Below, one piece after another: positions 36,893 to 45,319 of a stretch of DNA of 64,000 bases. The stretch is from positions 952,747 to 1,016,746 of the forward strand of contig NZ_CP047056.1 in assembly GCF_011065405.1 (NCBI RefSeq), given 5' to 3'. Source of the stretch: Succinivibrio dextrinosolvens (GTDB taxonomy: Bacteria > Pseudomonadota > Gammaproteobacteria > Enterobacterales > Succinivibrionaceae). Under the pieces are notes generated by a model. The model saw nothing but the letters and a program-made list of their open reading frames with translations. It did not search any database and had not been told where the DNA came from. A program made the position numbers and the translations under genes. The stretch's first letter is position 1, and every line of letters begins with the position of its first letter.

Positions 36893-36901
36893 CATTATGA
36901 C

Positions 36902-36923
36902 AGTAGTAGCGTAAGCTACTACT
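36902..36923 (+). other. Intercistronic hairpin after the binding-protein gene
   Basis: Perfect 9 bp stem AGTAGTAGC/GCTACTACT with a GTAA loop and no T-tract. It probably protects the upstream mRNA 3' end so that the binding protein is made in excess. Confidence 0.55.
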
Positions 36924-36932
36924 TAATTGGAT

Positions 36933-37628
36933 ATGACAATACTAAACGTAAACAATCTTTCAGTAAAATTTGATAACAGCCAGATATTAAAAGACATCAC
37001 TTTTCATCTGAGCCGAGGACAGTACCTTGCAGTAGTTGGTCCTAACGGAGCTGGCAAAAGCACATTGGTTAAAACTCTTGTTCGCGAGAACAGACATTTT
37101 GAAGGCGTATTCTCTTTTGATAAATCAATAAAGACCACTGGATATGTGGCCCAACAGAACAATGATGGATCTTATTTTCCTGCAACAGCAAAGGAAGTCA
37201 TTATAAGCGGTCTTTGTAGACACCACCTGCTGCCATTTGTTTCCAAGTCAGATAGGACAAGAATCAACACTGTTATTGAAGAACTTGAACTTGAGGATTT
37301 ACTCGATAAGGGCTACTTTAATCTATCTGGAGGACAGAAAAGAGCCGTTCTTATTGCAAGAGCGTTTGTCGCCAGTGATAAACTGCTGATTCTTGATGAG
37401 CCAACAGCCGGTCTTGATGTGACATCCCAGTCTCGTCTTTACAGCTGCATAAGAAAACTAAATGACAAGTTCAAAACTTCAATTCTGATGATCAGCCACG
37501 ATCTTGAGAGAATTATCAAAGAGGCTGATAGTGTTCTTTGCATTGAGCATGAATTAAAATTCTTCGGCAAAACCGAAGATTTCATAAAAACTGAAACCTT
37601 TAAGAGTCTGATGGAGCACCACGTTTAA
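36933..37628 (+). CDS. Metal ABC transporter ATPase (ZnuC-like)
   Basis: A 231-residue ATPase with VVGPNGAGKST (Walker A), the Q-loop region GYVAQQN, LSGGQKRAVLIARA (signature) and [12 protein letters not shown] (Walker B). The ATG at 36933 is used, although a TTG two codons upstream is also in frame. The stop is immediately followed by the permease ATG. Confidence 0.88.
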   Translation: MTILNVNNLSVKFDNSQILKDITFHLSRGQYLAVVGPNGAGKSTLVKTLVRENRHFEGVFSFDKSIKTTGYVAQQNNDGSYFPATAKEVIISGLCRHHLLPFVSKSDRTRINTVIEELELEDLLDKGYFNLSGGQKRAVLIARAFVASDKLLILDEPTAGLDVTSQSRLYSCIRKLNDKFKTSILMISHDLERIIKEADSVLCIEHELKFFGKTEDFIKTETFKSLMEHHV

Positions 37629-38456
37629 ATGATCGATTCAATAGTTCAAATGTTCTCCTACTCTTTCATGGTGAGAGCGTTTATTACAGGATTATTTATC
37701 AGTGCCTGCGCAAGCATAATAGGCGTAAGTCTGGTATTAAAACATTATTCCATGATGGGTGACGGACTGTCTCACGTAGGTTTTGGAACACTGGCAATAG
37801 CAGTTGTTCTAAATCAGTCTCCTCTTTATCTGTCTCTGCCTGTCGTAATGCTATGTGCATTCCTGCTTTTATCACTATCAAAGAGATCAAAGATTCACGC
37901 AGATGCGGCGATAGCTCTTATATCAACCTCTGCTCTTGCCTTAGGTGTAATGCTTCTTTCCGTTACAACCGGAATGAATACAGATGTCTGCAATTATCTT
38001 TTCGGATCTATCCTGGGAATGAAGATTTCAGATATGTACCTGACAATATTACTCTGCTCTGTAATTATTGTTCTGTACGTGCTGTTCTACCCAAAGATTT
38101 TTGCTATTACCTTTGATGAGACCTTTGCAAAAGCATCTGGGCTTAAGGTTAAATACTACAATCTGGCTTTAGCCCTGATGAGTGCTGTAATTATTACTTT
38201 GGGAATGAGAATGATGGGAGCTCTTCTGATCTCCAATCTGATTGTAATACCAGCTCTTACAGCAATGAGAGTCTGCAGAAGCTTTAAGAATGTTGTTCTA
38301 TACTCTCTAGCCATCAGTCTTTTCTGTTTTGCTACAGGGCTGTACGTGTCATATGAATTCTCAACACCAACCGGAGCATCAATCGTTCTTATCAATGTTG
38401 CCCTGTTCCTGGTTCATGTTTTAATCGAAAAACTCAGAGGCGCTAATGCTATTTAG
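37629..38456 (+). CDS. Metal ABC transporter permease (ZnuB-like)
   Basis: A 275-residue ABC-3 family permease with eight or nine TM helices, including LKHYSMMGDGLSHVGFGTLA and RMMGALLISNLIVIPALTAM, the conserved segments of ZnuB/MntB-type permeases. It starts one base after znuC and overlaps the next gene by 11 bases, a tight operon. Confidence 0.88.
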   Translation: MIDSIVQMFSYSFMVRAFITGLFISACASIIGVSLVLKHYSMMGDGLSHVGFGTLAIAVVLNQSPLYLSLPVVMLCAFLLLSLSKRSKIHADAAIALISTSALALGVMLLSVTTGMNTDVCNYLFGSILGMKISDMYLTILLCSVIIVLYVLFYPKIFAITFDETFAKASGLKVKYYNLALALMSAVIITLGMRMMGALLISNLIVIPALTAMRVCRSFKNVVLYSLAISLFCFATGLYVSYEFSTPTGASIVLINVALFLVHVLIEKLRGANAI

Positions 38457-38880
38457 GAACCTGCAGAATGCAATTCTTATCTTCTTGCTGATAATCAGCT
38501 GTGCACATGGCAGAGAAATAGTCATTAAAGACAAACTGTTCATCACTACCATGAATGATATTTACACCAATCTCGAAGAGGAATATGCAGACGATATCAT
38601 CACATTTGAAGGTAATCTTCAGCGAGGAGAATTTGATGATCCAGAGTTTGAAGGCAAGGAATTTCCTTTTGTCTACCGACTTGGTCCTGGATGCTGCTAT
38701 AACGACAGCTATGCTGGTATGTACATTGATTATGATGGAGAAATCCCTCCAGATAACACCTGGGTACGAGTATCAGGTCATGCCGTATATTTCGAGCACA
38801 ACGGCTTTACTGAACTGTTTTTAAAGGCAGATTCAATTACTGTCATGGATAAGCCAGGAATGCTTACAGTAAAGGATTAG
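38446..38880 (+). CDS. Exported protein resembling the C-terminal domain of DUF1980/TIGR03943 proteins
   Basis: A 144-residue protein with a signal peptide (ending SCAHG). The core FPFVYRLGPGCCYNDSYAG, then PPDNTWVRVSGHAVYF, resembles the C-terminal metal-related domain of YcgQ/DUF1980, with its paired Cys and W-V-x-V-x-G strand. In bacilli YcgQ-type proteins are zinc-responsive. Here it is translationally coupled to the permease, so it is likely a periplasmic metal-handling partner. Recognition is by short motif only. Confidence 0.6.
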   Translation: MLFRNLQNAILIFLLIISCAHGREIVIKDKLFITTMNDIYTNLEEEYADDIITFEGNLQRGEFDDPEFEGKEFPFVYRLGPGCCYNDSYAGMYIDYDGEIPPDNTWVRVSGHAVYFEHNGFTELFLKADSITVMDKPGMLTVKD

Positions 38881-38889
38881 CACTTAATT

Positions 38890-39876
38890 TTACTTTAACT
38901 TGTCTTCAATCTTCTTTGTACTATTATTCTGATGCCTAACCACAATCTGAACCATAATTACGCCCAATAAGAGCAACATCATACCAAAGATCATCCTTGA
39001 AGACAGCCTTTCAGATAGAAACACCACACCTCCCAACACTCCAATCAAAGGAGTAAGCATAGAACTTACAGCAAGTGCAGAAGGATCCATCTGATCAACA
39101 ACAAAGCTCCATAGTACAAAGCAGAGAGCCGATGCCAAAACTCCGTTATACAAAAGACAGAGAATTGAGGTGAGGTTAAATACTGGTAAACTCTTAACCA
39201 CAATACAGGAATAGACAATCAGAAAAAAGGTACCAAAGCCAAGTTGTAAGGTGGTGTGAGCAAGCTTGTCCAGACCTCCTAATTTAGTCTTTATGATAAG
39301 ATTAGCTACCGCCCAGGATAACGCACCGCTCAAAGCAAAAAACATCATAGATAGCTCGCCTTCAAGACGGAAATTCATAATCACAAACAGTCCAATAAAA
39401 GCCAGACCAATTCCCAGACTTTTAACAAAAGAGAATTTCTCCTTTAACACTATATATGACAGTATTGCTACGAATATAGGCATTGTGTAATTTAGGACAC
39501 AAGAAACACCCGCCCCAAGATGCGAAATAGCAATCTGAACTACTACATTTGAATAACTGATATGTAAGATTCCTGCGAGAGCAATCCAGAACAGACTACA
39601 ATTTTTTAGTCTAACTATCAGAGAAAAAATAGAAAAATAAGAACTAGTATCAGATTCGCTTAAGTTCCTTAGAGGAACAAAACTATCCACAATAATGTTC
39701 TTTAGATTATTACGATGATTTTTATTAAAAAAGACAAAAGGCAAAAGAACAATAAAACCAACAAGAAACCTTGAGGTGGCAAATAGCTCTGGCTCGAAAT
39801 AGACGGAGGCTATTTTCATTACCGTCCAATTCAGCCCCCAGATTAAGTAAAGTAGAAATAAGGCTATTATCAGCAT
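38890..39876 (-). CDS. EamA/DMT-family permease
   Basis: A 328-residue inner-membrane protein with ten TM helices arranged as two EamA repeats. The first begins LIWGLNWTVMKIAS and the second includes SFVKSLGIGLAFIGLFV and the C-terminal MLLLLGVIMVQIV. A polar loop of about 30 residues between TM2 and TM3 is longer than usual. A TTG four codons upstream has an AGGTGA site and could be the true start. Substrate is unknown. Convergent with the metal operon, ending 10 bp from it. Confidence 0.82.
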   Translation of the reverse strand: MLIIALFLLYLIWGLNWTVMKIASVYFEPELFATSRFLVGFIVLLPFVFFNKNHRNNLKNIIVDSFVPLRNLSESDTSSYFSIFSLIVRLKNCSLFWIALAGILHISYSNVVVQIAISHLGAGVSCVLNYTMPIFVAILSYIVLKEKFSFVKSLGIGLAFIGLFVIMNFRLEGELSMMFFALSGALSWAVANLIIKTKLGGLDKLAHTTLQLGFGTFFLIVYSCIVVKSLPVFNLTSILCLLYNGVLASALCFVLWSFVVDQMDPSALAVSSMLTPLIGVLGGVVFLSERLSSRMIFGMMLLLLGVIMVQIVVRHQNNSTKKIEDKLK

Positions 39877-39888
39877 ACACAATTCCAA

Positions 39889-40235
39889 AATTGATCACCT
39901 AACTTTAAGTGTATAAGCAAATTGATTAAAAAACAGCTGATGGTTAGATAAGTTACAAAAATAGATAAAGACTATCTAAGGAATAAAAGGAAGATTTGGT
40001 GCCCAGGACGAGCGCCGACATAAGTTTTTAATAAATTGATTTATAAACAAATAATTTTTCAGTGCACCCCGTTGCACCCCATTTGCATATTTTATTAACA
40101 AAAAAACATTTTCTTTATAATGCATATCATAACAAAAATGAATTAAATAATCATTTAAGGGTGAAATGATTAGCAAAATCTACTAAAATTGTTAAACTTA
40201 ATAATAAGACGGAAAATTCAAAAGGAGAGTAAAAG
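39889..40235. other. Intergenic region at the left edge of the tRNA-Leu island
   Basis: About 350 bases. It contains the left copy of the tRNA-Leu 3'-end repeat and no supported gene. The promoter of the EamA gene should be near 39890-39950. Confidence 0.5.
39995..40012. repeat. Island attachment-site repeat, distal copy
   Basis: TTTGGTGCCCAGGACGAG is identical to 45302-45319, where it forms the 3' end of tRNA-Leu. Here it stands alone without a tRNA, as expected for the far end of an element integrated at the tRNA 3' end. Confidence 0.8.
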
Positions 40236-40460
40236 ATGACTGTATATACTTTTGCTAAAAAAACTTTTGATTTGCTGGATATATTTTCCAGACAACAGGA
40301 AGATTTTGAAAGGGCTTGTTCTGAGGACGAACAAATCTGTAAAAATATTGATTTCGAACATTCAAGAAATGAAGGTATAGGACTTGCTTTTGACCAGGTT
40401 GGATACCAGATTAGAAATGCTGCAAAAGAGGTTATGAGTAATGCAGAACGTGCCGAATAA
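40236..40460 (+). CDS. Hypothetical small protein in island
   Basis: A 74-residue, acidic, probably helical cytoplasmic protein (MTVYTFAKKTFDLLDIFSRQQEDFERACSEDEQ… in part). An excellent ribosome site, AAAAGGAGAG, precedes the ATG, which supports translation. I do not recognise a family. It is isolated, followed by 200 bp rich in inverted GTACGATT/AATCGTAC-type repeats. Confidence 0.55.
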   Translation: MTVYTFAKKTFDLLDIFSRQQEDFERACSEDEQICKNIDFEHSRNEGIGLAFDQVGYQIRNAAKEVMSNAERAE

Positions 40461-40573
40461 TGTTGAGAATCAATTTCTGATCCGTCAAATTATCAATTAG
40501 AGATCCGATCTTAATGTTTTGCAAAAAGTACCTTTTTTGTAAAAAAATCCTTAAAGAAATTTCAATTAATTTC

Positions 40574-40653
40574 AATCGTACAGTTGAAGTGTACACTTTG
40601 GGAATTTGCTCAAAATTGTACGATTGAACTATACTTTTTGTACGATTAAAGTA
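40574..40653. repeat. Cluster of inverted CGTAC/TGTAC repeats downstream of the KfrA-like gene
   Basis: AATCGTACAG, AAGTGTACACTT, TTGTACGATT twice and related half sites lie within about 80 bp, and further copies (AAGTGTACACTT, TGTACAGTT) occur at 41268-41372. The pattern suggests multiple binding sites for one DNA-binding protein, with the KfrA-like product the nearest candidate. Confidence 0.45.
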
Positions 40654-40674
40654 TATTCCAGCTCACACTTTTTT

Positions 40675-41184
40675 TTACTGTTTGTTAATTATCTTATTTA
40701 ACGCAGTAATCTGTTCTTTCAAAGTTTGAACCTGATCTTTTAGGATTTTATTCTGTTCTTTAAGCTCCTGATTTTCTGTCTTTAACTTCAGTTCCTGAAG
40801 CTCGAAATTCTGCGCTTTCAGCTGGTATTTTTCTTCGATTAAATCCATATGCTCTGCAGTCTTTTGTAAATCTGCAAAGCGTTTCTTCATTGTTTCATAT
40901 TCGGTTAAAACAACCTCTTCAGCGCGGTGTTTGCAGATTTCATAAAGAGATGTAATTATGGCTGTACTCTGCTCATTTATTAAGTCTTCAAGTTCAGGCA
41001 GAGGCTTCTTGATTTGTCTTTTGGTATCTTCATCCTGGAGTTGGCTTAGAAACTTGTATACGGTGCTTCTGGAGCCTCCGGTTAGGTTAAGGACATTGGT
41101 TGGATTAACCTCTTTACCTTCCTTTTCCAGTTGATTGACTGCATCTCGTACACTCTCGTAGGTAGCTTTAGCTTTTACCGGCAT
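40675..41184 (-). CDS. KfrA-like plasmid DNA-binding protein
   Basis: A 169-residue protein with an N-terminal KfrA_N-type helix-turn-helix (AKATYESVRDAVNQLEKEG, then NVLNLTGGSRSTVYKFLSQL) and a long C-terminal coiled coil (about 95-169) of EQKLK-type heptads. KfrA proteins are plasmid partition accessory proteins that repress their own promoter by binding palindromes. Its presence suggests the island came from a plasmid or a conjugative element. An IS21 element sits directly upstream of its start, so its original promoter may be lost. Confidence 0.78.
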   Translation of the reverse strand: MPVKAKATYESVRDAVNQLEKEGKEVNPTNVLNLTGGSRSTVYKFLSQLQDEDTKRQIKKPLPELEDLINEQSTAIITSLYEICKHRAEEVVLTEYETMKKRFADLQKTAEHMDLIEEKYQLKAQNFELQELKLKTENQELKEQNKILKDQVQTLKEQITALNKIINKQ

Positions 41185-41297
41185 AGCGTGCTCCTTATCA
41201 CAAAAATATCAAAAAACTCAATTATTTTTAAATTGAATCATACGTACATATGTATCATTCAACATTAAGTGTACACTTCAGATACAAAAAAGCAAAA

Positions 41298-41336
41298 AAA
41301 ATCCTGAGAATTCAATTAAATTCATCAGGATTTTTA
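41298..41336. terminator. Bidirectional terminator at the istB end of the IS
   Basis: ATCCTGA (41301-41307) pairs with TCAGGAT (41325-41331), with A-rich sequence before and TTTTT after. It stops transcription of the istAB unit and could isolate kfrA. Confidence 0.65.
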
Positions 41337-41377
41337 CTGTACAGTTAACAAAAAAAATCAAGTGTACAGCTGTACAG

Positions 41378-41677
41378 TTAAAATGGAACAGAATCGTTCA
41401 AAGTATCTTTGCGTCGCAGTGAGATATTTTCCCGCAGTGTTTTACTGAAAAAAATCCTTAGACTTCTGTCCATCGATAAATTCTGTTCAAGTAGCATTGC
41501 TATAATCTGTTTTAGCTCATCAATCTGCTCTAATAACAGTTGGTTTTCCTGCGACTGTAACTTAAGGCTCTGCTCCAGTTGACCGTTTTCCTCTTTAAGA
41601 GATTCATAATAATTACCCAGCATTTCATAGTCGCTGGAGAGCTGCTCATAATGCTCTTTAAGCTCTTTACTGTTCAT
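41378..41677 (-). CDS. Coiled-coil protein, third ORF of the IS21 element
   Basis: A 99-residue protein, almost entirely coiled coil (LKEHYEQLSSDYEMLGNYYE, then EQLEQSL…LLLEQIDELKQIIAMLLEQN), with a basic C-terminus. Its start overlaps the end of istB by 11 bases, so it is translated with istAB. Canonical IS21 elements have only two genes. The helical pattern recalls small accessory proteins of IS66 elements, but no family was recognised. Possibly an accessory transposition factor. Confidence 0.6.
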   Translation of the reverse strand: MNSKELKEHYEQLSSDYEMLGNYYESLKEENGQLEQSLKLQSQENQLLLEQIDELKQIIAMLLEQNLSMDRSLRIFFSKTLRENISLRRKDTLNDSVPF

Positions 41678-42410
41678 CGGCCTTTCTCCTTCTTGAACCT
41701 GAGCCTAAAACCATAGTTATTGAATTAGCCTCAATTCTTTCTGCTACTGCCTCTCCAACCGCAGAAATGCCCATTTCTTCTACCCAGCGCTTGGCGTCTT
41801 TCTGAGAGGTAACCAGCGTAGAATGTTTTCCACTGCGGTCGTTCATAATATCAAAGAGAGACTGTGTATCTTCAACCGATGGTGGAGTCAGGCAGAAATC
41901 ATCCAGCACCAGTAAGCGCTGGTTCTGCAACCTCTTACGTGCCTGAGTATAGACTCTGGAGCCTTGTGCTCTAAGCTCAGTGAATCGTGCCGCTAAATCA
42001 CGGGCATTGGAGAATAGAACACTGAATCCCTTACGTGTTGCTTCTCTGGCAATAGCAGAACTAATAAAGGTCTTACCGCTGCCGGAACTTCCTAAGATAC
42101 AGACATTGTGTCCGGTTTCTATCCAGGATAAGGTTCTAAGTCTTGCCATGAGCTTACTGAATTTCTGACCTCGATTTTCATCATAGGCAATATCTGAAAG
42201 CTCAGACAGTACAGGTATTTTTGACATGCGCAGTAACATAATCTGTCGCTGCTTGCTTCTGCCGTCTATTTCTGCTGTAAGTAAAGATAACAGAGCATCA
42301 TCCAGGGTTATGCTGGCTAAAAGCTTTTGATCATCCTGTAATGACTGATAGGCAGAGACTGCATATTTTAGCTTCAAATCTTTTAACAGTTCTTCAATCT
42401 GAGTGCTCAT
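41667..42410 (-). CDS. istB: IS21 helper ATPase IstB
   Basis: A 247-residue DnaC-like AAA+ ATPase that assists IstA in target selection. Walker A ILGSSGSGKTF (about 108), Walker B RLLVLDDFCLT (about 168), sensor region STLVTSQ. The C-terminus is basic (GSGSRRRKADEQ). It starts two bases after istA. Confidence 0.93.
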   Translation of the reverse strand: MSTQIEELLKDLKLKYAVSAYQSLQDDQKLLASITLDDALLSLLTAEIDGRSKQRQIMLLRMSKIPVLSELSDIAYDENRGQKFSKLMARLRTLSWIETGHNVCILGSSGSGKTFISSAIAREATRKGFSVLFSNARDLAARFTELRAQGSRVYTQARKRLQNQRLLVLDDFCLTPPSVEDTQSLFDIMNDRSGKHSTLVTSQKDAKRWVEEMGISAVGEAVAERIEANSITMVLGSGSRRRKADEQ

Positions 42411-42412
42411 TA

Positions 42413-44287
42413 TTACTGCTCCTTCTCTTGTGGATTAACTAGATCGTGATCATTGGTGTTAGATGGATCGCTACAATTTGATCTGTTCGGATCACTGCAA
42501 TTTGAAGTGATCTCTGCTGAAGCCCCATTTGTCTTTGGATAGTTAAGAAATACCATGCCTCGTTCATTCTTATGGGGATCCTCTTTTGTCTCTTTATCCC
42601 AGCAGAGATTTATATCTTCACCATAAAGTTTTGCTTCAACCTTCTCAAAGAGGTAGTTGAACCGATAAACAGGATCTAATCTTGAGCTGGAACTCTTGTC
42701 TGGATATACACGCCATAACTCCTTTAGCTTGCTTACTCCTCTGTATTCAGGCTGCTCCTTAAGAAATTTTTCAAAAAGAGGATAGTCCTCCGGAAGTTCA
42801 TGAGGCAAACTCAAAAGTTTTACAGCTCTCCTTAATTTATCGATATTGATTGTTCCACCAAGGATGGACTTCACTTTTTTCAGTGTTTCAGAACCGATAG
42901 CCTGCGCCCATTCATAAAGCATGGGTAAAGGAGTTGCTTTTAAGACTTCAATAAAAAGCTGCTGAGGAGGATTGTATCCTTTGCAGGTTGATGTACCGGG
43001 AACATTATCCTGACGCTTGTAGGTACACAATGGTCGTCCGTCCTCGTAAAAAATCAGTTGCTGAGGCTTTATTTCAAGTTGAACCTTGCATCCTATAAGG
43101 TTGGCAGGTAAACAGTAAGCATGGCCGTTAATTTCGAATCTTGAGGTTGCAGGAACCGTTCTGTTTTCGATTTCTGAGAGATGAAGGTCCCAGTTTGCAA
43201 CAGGATGGAGTTTGTTTCGTTCATCCTCCTCAAAAATTATTCTTCGGCTTGAGTTAAGACCACGAACCTTATGATTGTTGATTAAATCAAGGTTACGAAT
43301 AAGCCAGTCATTCATTTCCTTAATGTTTTCAAAAGGCTGACCGTCACGCTCTCTTTTCTTCATCCTAGCAATAAGAGTATGAGTCGCAATCTTAACTGCA
43401 GCCTCAGCATGGCCCTTAAGCCAGCCGCTGCGAACCGGCATTGAGGATAATGAGCAGCCAAGGAAGTTAGCAAGCATTCTGTAGGTTGCGGTAAATTCTC
43501 CTCCATACCTGCCAGCATATGTCACTGCCGCCTTAAAGTTATCTATGCGCAGAGTTTCAGGGACACCGCCAAAGTATTTAAAGCCATTGACGATTGCCTG
43601 TGCGGAATCAGGAGCACTTTGAGAGGGAATCGCTTCTATATAGATTAGTCTTGAATATGCCAGTACCAGAATTGCAAACTGTACCTTGGTTCCATCCTTA
43701 CAATGCATGGTGACACCTGTAAAGTCGAATTCAGCTATGGCTCCAGGCTCTTCCTTGCGTCTGAAGGTTGGAACTATATTGGATTTTTCATAGGCTCTCC
43801 ATAAGCGACAAAAGTTAGATAGAGAATACAGTGTGAGATTTTCCTTTCTGCATTTCTCCCTGTTTTCCTCGGAGCAGTAAACATCCTCGTATATAACTTT
43901 TCGCTGCAGTTCCAACTTACGGTTGGTTGAGCCTCCGCTGTGAGCACAGCTGCGCATGTATTCCCTGGTCATTACCCCAAAATCAGGCACCAGGTAGGTT
44001 ACATTGCCACGAATGCCCTTAATAATAAATTTTCTGGAGTTAACTCTATCGTTTGAGAAATACTTTTCAATGAGTTCTGATGGCGTCAGAGAAAGAACCT
44101 GTTCTACGGTTAGATTGAGTTCTGTAATTCTCTTTTTTAGTCTGACTGCAGTACCGTGACTCATCTGTAAATCAATATTCTGTTCTCCAGCAAAAGATGA
44201 ATGAATACAGAGAAATTTAACTCTTCTATAAAAAAGGTTGTGGTCTGGAATAACAGGTTTAGTTCTAAACCTTTGTCTATCTGTCAT
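42413..44287 (-). CDS. istA: IS21 transposase IstA
   Basis: A 624-residue transposase with an N-terminal helix-turn-helix region and an rve integrase core. The DDE residues are visible as Asp in GAIAEFDFTGVTMH, Asp in TLRIDNFKAAV and Glu in GWLKGHAEAAVKIATH. The C-terminal part (about 560-624) is rich in Asn, Ser and Asp with repeats of SNCSDPNRSNCSDPSN. Longer than classical IstA (about 390-510), as in the larger IS21 subgroup. Confidence 0.92.
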   Translation of the reverse strand: MTDRQRFRTKPVIPDHNLFYRRVKFLCIHSSFAGEQNIDLQMSHGTAVRLKKRITELNLTVEQVLSLTPSELIEKYFSNDRVNSRKFIIKGIRGNVTYLVPDFGVMTREYMRSCAHSGGSTNRKLELQRKVIYEDVYCSEENREKCRKENLTLYSLSNFCRLWRAYEKSNIVPTFRRKEEPGAIAEFDFTGVTMHCKDGTKVQFAILVLAYSRLIYIEAIPSQSAPDSAQAIVNGFKYFGGVPETLRIDNFKAAVTYAGRYGGEFTATYRMLANFLGCSLSSMPVRSGWLKGHAEAAVKIATHTLIARMKKRERDGQPFENIKEMNDWLIRNLDLINNHKVRGLNSSRRIIFEEDERNKLHPVANWDLHLSEIENRTVPATSRFEINGHAYCLPANLIGCKVQLEIKPQQLIFYEDGRPLCTYKRQDNVPGTSTCKGYNPPQQLFIEVLKATPLPMLYEWAQAIGSETLKKVKSILGGTINIDKLRRAVKLLSLPHELPEDYPLFEKFLKEQPEYRGVSKLKELWRVYPDKSSSSRLDPVYRFNYLFEKVEAKLYGEDINLCWDKETKEDPHKNERGMVFLNYPKTNGASAEITSNCSDPNRSNCSDPSNTNDHDLVNPQEKEQ

Positions 44288-44546
44288 AAATCACCTCTCT
44301 AAAAAAGTGAAGTAAGGTGAATATTAACAGATTGAATATCTGTACATTTTTTAGTACAAGTACGTATGTATTACAGAAAAATAATGAGCACTGAATCAAA
44401 AAAATATGTAGCTAGAAGAGTGTTTGGGATTTTGCAAAAAGAGGTGGTTTTGCAAGAGAAAGGATTAGGATCACGGATTGATAATTAAAGGATCAGTAAT
44501 TTAATCCCCAACAAATAATAATGATAACAACGTTCGTCAAGATATA

Positions 44547-44933
44547 GTGAGATTACATAGAGGTCCTTTACCATCAGCTGAGCAGATGGAGAAATATGAA
44601 AGAATATCTCCAGGAGCTTTTGATAGAATCTTTAATATGGCTGCTGAACGACAGCAGTTTGATCATGAAGAAAAGATGAGTACAATTGCAGCCTCCCAAA
44701 ACAGAGTAGATAAAACATACAGAAATGCAATGGTGGCAATGCCAATGGCTTTTATGCTATGTTTTAGTCTAATCGTTGCAGGAGTGTATCTAATCATTAC
44801 AGGTCATTCTTTAGCAGGAACACTATTTGGAACACCGGCTTTTATTGCTGTTCTAAGATATTTCTTAGGGCCGGTAAAGCTATCTAAAAATAAAGACCGG
44901 CCTCCAGTAAATAACCAGGATAATAACAAATAA
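44547..44933 (+). CDS. DUF2335 membrane protein
   Basis: A 128-residue protein with the DUF2335 pattern: GPLPSAEQMEKYERISPGAFDRIFNMAAERQ, then a linker and two TM helices (about 68-90 and 93-108). The start is uncertain. A GTG at 44547 is the first usable start and open frame upstream begins only at a TAA near 44502, so the N-terminus may have been trimmed when the neighbouring IS21 inserted. DUF2335 proteins are often on plasmids and phages. Function unknown. Confidence 0.65.
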   Translation: MRLHRGPLPSAEQMEKYERISPGAFDRIFNMAAERQQFDHEEKMSTIAASQNRVDKTYRNAMVAMPMAFMLCFSLIVAGVYLIITGHSLAGTLFGTPAFIAVLRYFLGPVKLSKNKDRPPVNNQDNNK

Positions 44934-45114
44934 CAAAGGCACCTCCCTGTGAGGGGTATATTTTTTCTGAAATAACCTTCCCTTTTAAACTTCAATAATC
45001 CTTCCAAAATAATAAGTTATCCGGAATTCTCACAAAAAAGGATATGCTTAGAAAACATCCTCTAAAAAGTTGGGGTAATATGTACCCTTCTTAATATCGA
45101 TGAGGAATATTTCT

Positions 45115-45243
45115 ATGGCGTATTTTGAAGAATTCTTTGATGGTGAAGGAAGTGCCGTTGATAATCTTAATGAATTTATTGAAGCTAATCCTGATATTCG
45201 TATTATCAATACCCAATATCAAGTCATAATCGATAACGGATGA
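45115..45243 (+). CDS. Small Cse60-like protein
   Basis: A 42-residue protein, MAYFEEFFDGEGSAVDNLNE onward, ending with an I-I-N-T-Q-Y-Q-V-I-I strand. Alternation of F-x-x-F-F-D, N-x-F-I and Q-Y-x-V resembles small Cse60/DUF2758-type proteins. GAGGAA precedes the ATG at a good distance. It is within the island, near the tRNA. Function is unknown and the call relies on short similarity. Confidence 0.5.
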   Translation: MAYFEEFFDGEGSAVDNLNEFIEANPDIRIINTQYQVIIDNG

Positions 45244-45301
45244 ACCAAAAAGAAGACTTATGAAAGGATATTAAGGGAAGTGAATCAAAGTGATTAGGAC
45301 T

Positions 45302-45319
45302 TTTGGTGCCCAGGACGAG
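45302..45319. repeat. Island attachment-site repeat at the tRNA
   Basis: The same 18 bases as 39995-40012. All but the first two lie in the tRNA-Leu gene (CCA end, acceptor stem, start of the T arm). Confidence 0.8.

Larger units (their letters stand above)
41239..44368 (-). mobile_element. IS21-family insertion sequence with an extra third gene
   Basis: Contains istA (42413-44287), istB (41667-42410) and a third ORF (41378-41677), all on the minus strand. Candidate termini share the inverted nonamer CATACGTAC (41239-41247) and GTACGTATG (44360-44368), and TGTACA-type subterminal repeats occur at both ends, as is usual for IS21. I see no certain target duplication, so the exact limits are approximate. 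Confidence 0.6.
39995..45319. mobile_element. Degenerate tRNA-Leu-integrated island, 5.3 kb
   Basis: Bounded by an exact 18 bp direct repeat of the tRNA-Leu(GAG) 3' end. Inside are a KfrA-like plasmid protein, an IS21 element, a DUF2335 membrane protein and two small ORFs, but no housekeeping gene. No integrase is present, so the element is probably a deletion remnant, perhaps eroded by the IS21 insertion. The island content is accessory and the flanks (EamA, slt) are ordinary chromosome. Confidence 0.75.
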
